A stretch of DNA of 64,000 nucleotides from positions 434,001-498,000 of the forward strand of contig JAUZTG010000007.1 of NCBI GenBank assembly GCA_030734395.1, written 5' to 3'. The first letter of the stretch is position 1. Each line of letters starts with the position of its first letter. Below the pieces are notes generated by a model, which saw nothing but the letters and a program-made list of their open reading frames with translations, had not been told where the DNA came from and did no database searches. Made by a program: the position numbers and the translations under genes. The stretch is from Sarocladium kiliense (taxonomy: Eukaryota > Ascomycota > Sordariomycetes > Hypocreales > Sarocladiaceae). Shown here one piece after another: positions 33,974 to 43,568 of the stretch.

Positions 33974-36900
33974 TCATTTCTCCTTTGCGGCTCTCTGCAT
34001 CTTCCTCATCGCCTCGCGATGAGCCTCCAGCAAATCTCCGCTCCTCATCCGCTCATCGAACGCCCTATCCGCCATCTCCTTCTGTCTTCTGGCTATCTCC
34101 TTCTGCTGGCCTTCCGCCTCGCGCTGGCCCATCATGATCGTTCGCTGCATCTCGATGTTGCGCTGAACTTCTGCCTCGCGACCTCCGGCGCCCGCGAGGA
34201 GCGAGTGCGTTGACTGGAAGGGCGTCTCGCGTCCGGAGGCTGGTAGGATGGGCGTGCCCGAGCGGAGATCCTGGGCTACTGAACTGCGGAAGCTGGCGAG
34301 GCGGGCGTCGCGGTCGGCTTGGGTTGGGAGGGTTGAGACACGCTTGGGTTGATGGGAATCGAAGTTTGGTTGCGACTCGGAGCCGACGCTCAGCCTGTGC
34401 GTGCTAGGGCTTGGACCTGTCAGGGACATCATACTGCTTTGACGCATGAACTCCTTCCGCTGACTGAGAGGCAGGTCATCGGCATCCATTGCCGCAGCGT
34501 ACATGGGATAGTTGTAAAGAGACCCAGACTCGCTTGGTGTCCTGGTTGCAGAGCTGGCCATGTTCAGATTCAAGTCAGATGTGCTCGCAAGCAGATTGCC
34601 CTGGGACCTGCTGCGCAGGAACATCTCGCGCTGGCCAATAAGGGTCTGAGGACTGTCATAAGACACCACACCAGGGACTGGGCCACTCCTGAAGGGCTCT
34701 GATGTGTTGCTGGGAGAGCTTCTGGCAGTTGGGATATCGGCGGCAGCAGCCTCCTCAGGGATCACAGGCGACCGCATAGGTGCAGGGGCTTCCTCTGCGA
34801 TTGGTTGGAAGTTCGAAGATCTGCGCAGGGTGTTGTTCGATTCGGATCTGAGGAGGCCTTTGGGATTTGACAAAGTCGAGTCCTTCCGCTGGAGTGAAGG
34901 ATCCTCAGGCGCATCCGTCATACCACCCGATCTTTGCCTGCTCACCCGCTTCATTGCAGGCGCAGTCGTCGAGGTTCTTGAGCTAGCCCGAGCAACAGGT
35001 GGAGCAGGTGAAATCCCGCGGTCAGCAGTTTGTTGCAATTCCTCGACATTGACAGGCTTCGCTTCCTCAATAACCTTCTCTTTCTTCGACTTGACGGCTC
35101 GTGATGGGGCAGTCACGTCAAGATGCTCTGGTTCAGGGGTATCAGCGTGACTCAGATGCTTTGCCCATTCGTTGGTCCGATATGAGAGGGCGATCTTTGA
35201 CAGGGAGCGTGGCAGGCGATCCTTCGTGAGGCTGACAGGAGTTGACACAGCTGAGGTCACTGATTTCGGCTTTTCAGACGGAGCTGGCATCGATTCTGCA
35301 GCTTCAGTGCCAGCGGCGTCAATGTGAGAGGCATCCTTCTCCGGGACCGGGGAATTTGGAGCGGGCGACTGGGCTCCTGAGAAAGCACCTTGCTTGAGTT
35401 CAGGGGTCGGTCCAGCGAACTGTGAAGCGTCTCCAGCATTGGGACTTCTATCGGAAAGTTCGGCTGTTATCTCGATGCTTTTCCTCTTCATGTCCGAAAC
35501 GTGGCTTAGACGTCTATCATCTCCGCTCAAGCTATCATCAAGTGTTGCTGCCACCGACCCGTCGTCATCATCCCTACGGCGCATACGAGGAGCAACCAGA
35601 TCTTCGGAGCTTCCGCTGTGACCTCCCTGAACCCCGTTACCTGAAAGACCTGACCGTTGAGAAAAGCTGCGAAGGAGCTTTCCTGAGCTTTGGGAGAACC
35701 TCTTGGCTAGAGACTGGCGTTGAGGTGCAACTGGTGCTTCGGTCCCATCCTCGTCGGCAAATGTGGCGACTGAGGAGCGGTCTCCACGGGATCGGGCATC
35801 GTCTTCTTGGGGGACGTTAAATGGAAGAGGAATCACCTCTGGCGGCTCGGTGATAGATGGGACACTGGAGACTCGCTTGTTTGCCACAGCTTCGCGTCGA
35901 GATTCAGCCTTCTCGTCCATCACCTCGTCATCACCAGATGGTGCAGGAAGAGTATCGTCCTCAGCCACCCGGATCGTGACCTTCCCTTCCTTGTCCTGCT
36001 CTTCCATCAGCGGTGCAGGCGCACGGTTTTGGTCAGACTCCGACATATCCGACATCTCAATGACCTCGACTGCTGAGTTGCCCTTTGAAGACTGGGCGAC
36101 GCTGGTTCGGATTTTCTTCTCGCTGCCAGCATCGGATCCCAGTGAGCTTGCTACCTCACCACCACCGTGCGCTCGCTCCCACTCTCGTCGCTCTCGTGCA
36201 TTGATGTCCTCCACTCGGCGTCCCAAGTCGGCCTCCTGTTGTTCAAGATCTTGCTGTTCTGCGGCACGCTCTGCCGCTCGCTTCTGCTTCTGTTCACGGA
36301 CGATGCGCCAAAGTTTGATCTGCGAGATGATACCGAAGAGAAAGATGATAATAATGGCTGCGGTCTCGACTCTGATTCCCTTGGTGACGGGATAAGTATT
36401 GGCTCCGAGGGGGAAGAGCTCATCGTTGAGGTCCCACAAATAGGCCCAGAACTCCTTGAGACCGGCTCTGCTGAAGCAGTCAATTCCAAGCACGGTGACC
36501 GTTGCACCGGCAAAAGAAATCATCAAGATCAATGCCCAATCCCGTGTGTAGCGGCTGAAGTAGAAGGCAAAGCCGACCAGGGTGAAGCAGGCAATGAAGA
36601 TGGCCTTTGAAGCCACAGGCCTGAGAAGCCCACCCGGAACCAAGCAGAGAATCCACATGCTCAGACAGAATCCTCCCAACGCGCATCCAAGACCTTCGGT
36701 CAGCTCCTTGAAGAAGACAGAAGCAGCTCCAAGCAAACAGGCAGGGAGGATGATGGCGGCCACGTATCCGCCCTGCAGCGCATCGCTCAACGGCACCTTC
36801 ATGATGTACAAGAGTAAGACCGTGATGCCGAGAGCAGCCAGATATGCCGATGAGAAGAAAGTGTGAACCCAACGATTCTTGATGCCGACGAGAGAATATG

Positions 36901-37353
36901 CGATGCCGGTGCACAGCATCACAGCACCAGCGACGCCGAATCCTGGGGTGAGCTCGGGTTCGATAGGCAATTGGCCTTCGGGAATCGTTGCTGCAATATC
37001 CTGTCAGTGAATTGAAGTAAACAAAGCAGCGTCTCGAAAGTGATCCTACAATTGATGAAGTTGGAGTCGTCAAGTGGTCCATCACTTCGGATGCCGGTCG
37101 AAGTCGGCTCGCTTTCGGAGGAAGTCGATGAAGCTTTTCGGGATTTCGTCGAAGAAGGTGCGTCTGTTTCCTCAGGCTTTTTCTCCTCGTTGCTCCTGGA
37201 CGCCGTACCAGTTGGTTCTGAACGTTCCTCCGATGTCGTCGCAGACACAGATACACTGCCCTCATCCTGTCGAGCCACAACCCGGAAGCTCTGCGCGGTA
37301 GCATGCTGAAGCAGCAGCACCAGGCACAAGAGTGCCCATATCCGAGGGATCAT
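33974..37353 (-). CDS. Large TMEM198/DUF4203-like membrane protein with long disordered tail
   Basis: Function is unknown; the membrane domain resembles the TM7S3/TMEM198 (DUF4203) family. Exons (minus strand) are 37050-37353 and 33974-36990, with a 59-nt intron (GTAGGA..GCAG), giving 1,106 residues. The start ATG at 37353 places a clean signal peptide at residues 1-21 (cleavage after Ala-Thr-Ala-Gln is plausible). A Ser/Thr/Glu-rich lumenal or extracellular stretch follows (about 22-105). A block of about seven hydrophobic helices comes next (about 115-330), beginning GFGVAGAVMLCTGIAYSLVG. The last 750 residues are Ser/Pro/Glu-rich and disordered. They end in a charged Gln/Arg/Glu helix (about 1035-1106) that looks like a coiled coil. 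The tail is probably cytosolic and could scaffold other proteins. Confidence 0.8.
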
Positions 37354-38160
37354 GTTGTTGGCTTGGCGACCTAGCAAATGTGAAGCGTTCTCGGGAATTT
37401 CGATTACGCAGGTAGCACAGCGAGGCTACGGCAGCATGGCTTGGAAGTTCACCGGGCACAGTGAGGATAAGGATGACCTAGGACTGTGCAAGTCCAATGC
37501 GAAGGGATGCGACCAAATTTCGATAAAAAGATGCGGCAAGTTAGTAGGAGGGAGGCGGTGACGCAGAAACGGTAATTGTTGTGAGCACAGTATGTGCTGT
37601 TGTCCAGTGGGTTGGATGAGACAGTGTCTGGAATGGCCGAATGGGATGCTGGATGGAGGGACAGCGAGACTCGGGCAGATGTTTGAACGAATGATACGAG
37701 TCGGAGCGAGGGAAAGGAGGGTCGTACACACAATTGCAAGTAAAAGAAGGGGAAAAGTAAGAGAACGACTGGCGTCTACGAAAAGGAGCGTATGTGGTGA
37801 GAAGGTAGACGGAACGGAACGGGCTGAGTAACGAAGAAGCACAAGAGGATGCAAGAGAGAGGAGGCCAGCCAGTCACGCACACCACGTCCAGAAGTAACG
37901 AACACTCTTCTTCCAAAAGAGTACAAGAGATGCAGGCAGCCCAGCCCCTCACGTCAATCTAGCCGAACCGACCGCCCGTCCGATTTGACCAAGTCTAGGT
38001 CTCGCCAAGGCAGCATCCGCGAACCATTGGGCTTCAGGTGAAGGTCCCAGCGTGCTTCTGCTTGTAATGGGATGGGGCTCCATACATCCGGGTCGCAGAG
38101 GCCGGGGCCAGAGAAGCGACAAGGCGAAACAGGCGCACGGTTCACTTCCTGGAGGGGCGT

Positions 38161-38186
38161 GTCTGTCTGTCTGGCTGTCTGTCTCT
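38161..38186. repeat. GTCT tetranucleotide tract
   Basis: GTCTGTCTGTCTGGCTGTCT and following bases form an imperfect (GTCT)n run. An inverse-complement tract (GACA)n lies about 1.4 kb to the right. Confidence 0.8.
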
Positions 38187-38735
38187 CGCGTTACAGAGTG
38201 GGCAAAGAAAAAAGCTCCGGCACGCGGTAGGACGGTCAAGCGGAGGAGTCCAGGGAGGGAGACACATGGCGACGAGGGCACGTCACACATTGCATAGCAT
38301 TGAGCAGGGGCGAGTCTAAAAGGGCTGAAGTACCGAGACCTGGTCCAGCGCCAGTCTATCTGTCTGTCCTTCTGTCAAATGACTGACTAGAAGCTGGTAT
38401 CCCATCGCCAGCACCAGTTGATTGACTGCTTCCTCAGGCGCCAGAGTCGAAGACAGCCCCAACGAACAGCATCCAATACCTTAGCTGGGCAAGACCAAAA
38501 GAAGCGACGAGCTTCCCTAACTGGCCCCAAGGCTGCTTCAATCGACTGCCGCTTTACTCGCTCCAAACCTGTGTGTGGTTCGATTGGGACCCTTGTCTGC
38601 GCCGGACTGGAAGCCCCAAGATTGCACTGACAGGGATCGGCGGCTCGGAACCGGTTGCACGCGCAAGGGGGGGTGGTGGGTGCGAAAGAGAAGAGTCTCT
38701 CACCCCTTGTGACCAGCGATGTGAAACCCAGAGAC

Positions 38736-38756
38736 TGGCTGGCTGGCTGGCTGGCA
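38736..38756. repeat. CTGG tetranucleotide tract
   Basis: About five consecutive CTGG units lie in the gene-poor region. Confidence 0.8.
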
Positions 38757-39604
38757 GATTGATGTGGCTGTGATAAGAGGCGGTGGCTTTGAAAGAACGA
38801 GTCTAGAATTACAATGACTTGCGTAAGGCCGTCAGTGGTACGGAGTATGTAAGTTGGGTTCTTCTTGATGCTGCGTGGACTGTTCAGGGCCAGCTGATGG
38901 TCTCAAGCTATGTCTTCGTCTCCGAGTTTGATTGAGGACAGCAGGCAGAACATACAGGGCCATACACCCACAACCACAGCAAACGGCAACACCAGCTTCT
39001 CATTATTGGCAAGGCCCATCTGAACCAGGCAAACAAGTCACCGCAATGTGACGGTCCAGCATCGGCATCGCATCTAGAGAGGGTGGGACACTGGGATTTT
39101 GGATTTCCCACCCATCCACTCATCCACCCACCTACGCAGTGCCACCCTCTAATGCACAAATCGGGCAACCCAATCTGCCGCTCCCACTTACATCCACTTG
39201 CGCCGCAGCGGCCTGGCTGCAGCTGAGCTTGGCGACTGATGACGACGAGCACTGTAGGTAGCCGAAGCTGTCTGCGGGAAGAGGGGAACACAGTCAGTCA
39301 GTCAGCGAGAAGAAAAAAAAAAAAGAGTTTCTGGATCGCGTCATGGTCGCGCCGTTCCCAACAGTTCCACCAGAAAGAGGGTTGCACTGGGCTGCTGATT
39401 GTAACCCAACGTCCCAGCAAGAAGCGCAGCTGATTGGATTTTTTACCGTTTGATCATGCAATAATATGGTCAGGAACATCAAGTTGTAATTTAGCTAGGC
39501 TGGTCAGTTTTCAACTTTTTCTCCGGAGACTCGGTCTGGGTGTCTAAGACATGCAGGCTGGACAGCGCACGGTCGATGGGGGCAATGAGCCGCACGCCAA
39601 CTCA

Positions 39605-39625
39605 TAGACAGACAGACAGACAGAC
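39605..39625. repeat. GACA tetranucleotide tract
   Basis: About five consecutive GACA units, the reverse complement of the TGTC/GTCT-type tracts at 38161 and 38356. Confidence 0.8.
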
Positions 39626-39894
39626 GACTTGTTCACCAGAGTCCTTGAATTGAATAGAATCACATTGTGCTACGATACTCTGCGTCTTGCTCGCTTTCTT
39701 CAGTATCTTCTTCTTCTTCCTCGTCTTCGCTCAACTCTCTGACAAGCAGTAGAGTTTGCAGTAGCCCGATCGACCCGCCCTTGATCTCAGGAGTGCAATC
39801 TAACTCTCCCGCCATAGCGCCAGGCACAGCTTCTCCACCAGATCGCCAACTGGAGCGTGTTCTTCTTGTCCGCCGTTGGTGCACTGTTGGCAAA

Positions 39895-40170
39895 ATGGCA
39901 TCCTTGCTCGATGAATCACGCCGCGTCTTTACTTCCCTCTCCTTCGTTGATCACGAAAAGCAAAGACAAGACGGGCTCGCCGTGCAACCCCTGCCCTCGG
40001 CCCCAACTCTAACAATATTGATCGACATACCAAAAGCCCCCCCGATGACCGGCTTGATCGACACCAGCAAGAAGAGGCGTCACAGCAGGTCATCAAGTGG
40101 CGCCGATGCCATGGCCGGCCGTCTTGCTGCTCAAGCTTCGTATCTCTCAGCCGTGCGACAACGGCTGTGA
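39895..40170 (+). CDS. Small hypothetical protein (doubtful)
   Basis: A 91-residue frame begins at an ATG with A at -3 (39895). It is the 3' part of a longer stop-free stretch that begins about 39667, whose upstream part encodes a Ser run. The product has a basic patch (KKRRHSRSSSG) and no recognised domain. Nothing nearby supports it. It may be a lineage-specific gene, part of a leader transcript, or chance. Confidence 0.2.
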   Translation: MASLLDESRRVFTSLSFVDHEKQRQDGLAVQPLPSAPTLTILIDIPKAPPMTGLIDTSKKRRHSRSSSGADAMAGRLAAQASYLSAVRQRL

Positions 40171-41017
40171 TGCGCAATTGCAGTAGTTCGTCAGCCCCCC
40201 CTCCCCCCCTTTCGTAATTGATTGTACAACGAACAAAGTATTTGTATCTCCGAACACCGTGGTGCCGGCCGACCTGAGACCCTTTACTTTCCGCTCTTTC
40301 TCCTCCCTCATGCTCTCGGCGCTGAGCCACCCGGCTGAGACGACACAGCATTAGAGGCGTCCCAGCCATTCTTATGCGCCGAGACGCTTCCTCCGTTCAG
40401 CCCTCAGATTGACGGCGCGCCGAACCCCGGAACTTCGAAAAGCAAACGTCTTCGATTACTTCTTCCCCCCACTGAGAAAGACTCAGCTCGTCCGCAAGCG
40501 GCGGGGCCGAGTCGTTGACCTGTTATCCATCGAGGAGCATTAGCGCTTCACTGCCCGCCAACGGTGCCTTTCTCAGGAGATTAAGCAGTATCCACATGAT
40601 CGTGAGGTTCGATCCGAGGATATTCGTGTGAACTCTCTTGAACCTGGAGAGCACGGCTTTTCGTCTTTCCAGCAGATCAACGCGACTGGCTGGTGCAAGT
40701 AAGCATACAGCAAGTGCCCTGTACAACACGCAAACTTCCCCTGTAATACCCTGGTGGATCCTAGAATAGCATTGCCCCGAGAAAGCCTGTCCTTGCGCTT
40801 TGTGGCGTATTCTTGGTGGTTGGCAACGTCTCATAGCTGAACTCTGTTCGGAGCGTTGCACACACCCGAGCCAGTTGACTTTTTGAGGTGTCGAGGCCAC
40901 TAATGCCCGACTGGTTGAGCACTCATCCATCCATCCATCGACCTGCAAAACCCGACCCAAGCATAAAAAAGAAACCGGCAAGACATAAGACGTATGAACT
41001 GCAAAAAGATAATTGCC

Positions 41018-41100
41018 TGCGTAATCAGGGAATCGAACCCTGGGCTCCCCGACGCTGCCTTGGGTGGCAACGGAGAATTTTACCACTAAACCAATTACGC
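41018..41100 (-). tRNA. tRNA-Gly (anticodon GCC) with a 12-nt intron
   Basis: The acceptor stem GCGTAAT (5', from 41100) pairs with ATTACGC, and the discriminator A is at 41018. The D arm contains GTTTAGTGGTA. The anticodon stem CTCCG pairs with CGGGG. The anticodon GCC is at 41066-41068, and the T arm is CAGGG-TTCGATT-CCCTG. The anticodon loop is 19 nt, which a 12-nt intron after position 37 (41053-41064) reduces to the standard 7. A and B box sequences are intact, so it should be a functional Pol III gene. The mature length without CCA is 71 nt. Confidence 0.93.
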
Positions 41101-41563
41101 TTGTTTGGCTGTAAGGATTGGATCCTATTCGTTGGAACAGCTGCTTCTTTTTTTGGTATAAGAACGTACACAGCTCGTATTGTGATGTTGTGCTTCGCTA
41201 GACTCACGCGGCCCTGAAGAAGATACGAGGCAACAGCATTGTCAAATCCCGCCTTGTCATCTTTAGTGCAAGAAAGTATTTCTCAAGAAGACTCTGTTTA
41301 TGTGATCAATTCTTTACATTAGCTGCAGCAGCTTTCGGCATGGCCTAGTTGGTCTGTCTACCTGCCCTACTATATACATAATCCAGACTCAGCGGCTGCA
41401 ATTGCTACTACGGCCGAGTATCACAACCAAAACAGTTGATACAGTCGCATGTATAGTAGTATATGAATGTAATGTGGCAGATGGCATCGCTGAATACTCA
41501 ACTGTCCCATCTCATCATCAAATCGATGGGACCTCCCCCCCTGCGTTGACACCCTATGCGCCC
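41101..41563. other. Intergenic region between tRNA-Gly and flavoprotein gene
   Basis: 463 bp holding the tRNA 5' flank and the flavoprotein 3' flank. No gene was recognised. Confidence 0.4.
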
Positions 41564-42994
41564 CTACAAGTGACTTTGCCGCTTGGCTGATTCAGACGCA
41601 ACCAAGTGGAACAACCTCATACCTCCCGCCTTGACAGCTTTCGAAAGTCGTGCCAATTTCTCTCGCTTCTCGACATCGTCAGGTGGTATGCCCGCCACAA
41701 GTTGAGCAAAGACATCCAGCCTCGACTGGGAACTCCACTTGCGTGTAGCGGGAAATTTGGAAAGACGATACCCATTCTGAAGATCCGTCGCCAGCTCGAT
41801 TGTCAGGTAGTCTTGTGTGGTTTTGGCGTATGGCACAGGCTGTACGAGATCGTTGCCGTCTTCGTCGGAGATGCCTAGTGACTCCAGGAAAGCAATGAGC
41901 GCCACGCTGAAAGCAGGCATTGCAGACCGTACAAGTTGCAATACGATCTTGTTTGGCTGGAAGATTGGAACGAGCGGCCTACATGTGAATGCGCAGGCGG
42001 TGCAGTCCACATATAGGGTGCTGAGGTGAGTCGGAACCGTGCCTTTGGTGAGCACGATTCTGTCTTCGTCAATCGCGGATACATATCCCTTTCTGACGAC
42101 GTCTTTGATCCTGCGCAACTCTGACATCTCGCCCTTGGAAACAATAGCGGAGTGGAAATTGGGCGGTTCAACACTTTCGTCCAGACGGTGCCACACCTCG
42201 GTCTTCTCTAAATGGTGGGTGTAGTCCAGCGCGCCCGCTGCTTGCGCCAGTGCTTCAAATCTGTCGATGACTGCTGTGGAAATCTCGTCGAAGAAGGGCA
42301 AGGCGATTTGTGCTTTGGCTCGGTTCATGTACCAATAGTCGTTGGGCACAATCCATCGAAGCCGTTCAGGATCAACACCATTTGTCAACAGCCATATGCA
42401 CGAGTCTATGGCCGTTTTCCCGGCTCCCATAACCGTGAAATGTTGGAAGGTGGGAGCCAGCCTCGGGAGTTCATTTGGTGGAATGCAGCTGATTGTTGGC
42501 GATGTCGAAAAAGAGCGTGTATGGGTTACCGGGATGGTGTTCTCGCAGTATCTGGCGTCCACCAACTTCTTGACATGGACAGTCCATCGCTTCGCCGAGA
42601 AGACACCTCGCACGATGCCTTCAGCCTCGACATACTCAGTTGACGGGAGATACGTGACCCGACCAGAAGCCAAGAACCTATTCTTCATGATGTTGTCGCA
42701 GTAAGCGAGGATCTCTGGACCCGACGACAACGATAGGAGGCCCTTGTTTGGGCCATGCTGCTCAATGCGAAGATCCGAGATTGGTGTGGACTCAACGCCA
42801 TACATGTTCGATGGCCCATGCAGCCTTACGAAGGAATATGCATCGTTCCAATGGCCTCCAGGAGCATCACGCTTGTCGACAATGGTTATCGTCGCGGAGG
42901 TGCGCGTAAGCAGCTCATCAACAAAGCCAAGGCCAGCAATGCCAGCCCCGACGACCAAGTAGTCCGTCGAGATATCGGCTAATCCGGGCGGCAT
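41564..42994 (-). CDS. Two-Rossmann FAD/NAD(P)-binding oxidoreductase, substrate unknown
   Basis: This is a predicted flavoprotein monooxygenase or oxidoreductase. The first ATG in frame is 42994 (MPPGLADIS), giving 476 residues without introns. The frame extends to a GTG at 43063, which is not a credible start. The FAD Rossmann motif GAGIAG lies at about residues 17-22, followed by the acidic strand end IVDKRD and the PGGHW block, as in class B-like monooxygenases. A second dinucleotide motif GAGKTA lies near residue 195. The region between has a variable cap, and the C terminus is basic and free of membrane segments. The exact family could not be named. A perfect palindrome lies 195-206 bp upstream. 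A link to the catabolic genes at 45.9-54 kb is only suggested by nearness. Confidence 0.75.
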   Translation of the reverse strand: MPPGLADISTDYLVVGAGIAGLGFVDELLTRTSATITIVDKRDAPGGHWNDAYSFVRLHGPSNMYGVESTPISDLRIEQHGPNKGLLSLSSGPEILAYCDNIMKNRFLASGRVTYLPSTEYVEAEGIVRGVFSAKRWTVHVKKLVDARYCENTIPVTHTRSFSTSPTISCIPPNELPRLAPTFQHFTVMGAGKTAIDSCIWLLTNGVDPERLRWIVPNDYWYMNRAKAQIALPFFDEISTAVIDRFEALAQAAGALDYTHHLEKTEVWHRLDESVEPPNFHSAIVSKGEMSELRRIKDVVRKGYVSAIDEDRIVLTKGTVPTHLSTLYVDCTACAFTCRPLVPIFQPNKIVLQLVRSAMPAFSVALIAFLESLGISDEDGNDLVQPVPYAKTTQDYLTIELATDLQNGYRLSKFPATRKWSSQSRLDVFAQLVAGIPPDDVEKREKLARLSKAVKAGGMRLFHLVASESAKRQSHL

Positions 42995-43568
42995 GGCGTT
43001 GATATCGACGACCACCCTATTGCAAGGAGAACGGGGGGAAATGCAGCCAAGTGCTGAGATCACTGTACAAATAGAAGGAATCGCAAGGCTCGCGCGTGGA
43101 ATTTATATGTATTGGGGAAAGCAGTCAGCAAAAGTGAGGGAGGGTTCTGTGGTAGTAAGCTTACATACCCGATTAGTACAACAGGGGACCCCGGCCGGGG
43201 GAGTCCAGCACCATTTAGGGATAATTCATGAGACGCCCGAACACCGATGATAGCGATCTCACTAACTGAAGTAGGTAATTGTCATGTAGGCTGTCATAGA
43301 TGCTACTGTACACTCGATTTGGTTGGTATTGGATGGTCTTATTGCAGCTCTGCGTCGCGACCCAGTCTGCCGCAAGTTACACTATCCCGAACAGTCAAAG
43401 TAATGGGAGTCGCCATCGCGACCAAAACAATAATCTATCGTCTTCTAAATCACACTGGAGACTTGGTATACTTGATCCCTTGCGAGGTGAGCATGCTTTT
43501 GTGTGGTACCACTCTCACATCGCCGCCTTTGAGGGCGTGGTGCCAGATGGCAGAGAATCATAGCTACA
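42995..43568. promoter_or_regulatory. Flavoprotein promoter / arrestin-like gene 3' flank
   Basis: 574 bp between tandem minus-strand genes. It contains the perfect 12-bp palindrome CCCCGGCCGGGG at 43189-43200, 195 bp upstream of the flavoprotein ATG. No coding region was recognised. Confidence 0.5.
43189..43200. promoter_or_regulatory. Perfect GC palindrome in flavoprotein promoter
   Basis: CCCCGGCCGGGG is a perfect palindrome containing inverted CCG/CGG triplets, the type of half-site bound by Zn2Cys6 regulators. The binding protein is unknown. Confidence 0.4.

Larger units (their letters stand above)
37354..41017. other. Gene-poor 3.7-kb region with tetranucleotide repeat tracts
   Basis: No gene is firmly supported here. 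The left part is probably the long leader/promoter of the DUF4203-like gene. Short tandem tracts recur: GTCT-type at 38161-38186 and about 38356-38375, CTGG-type at 38736-38756, CAGT-type at 39291-39305, an A12 run near 39313-39324, GACA-type at 39605-39625, and CATC-type at about 40924-40940. A 91-residue frame at 39895-40170 is listed separately at low confidence. Confidence 0.5.

Noticed and set aside
43063..43063. Upstream start for the flavoprotein gene
   Set aside because: The codon there is GTG, which is not a usual fungal nuclear start. The first ATG is at 42994.
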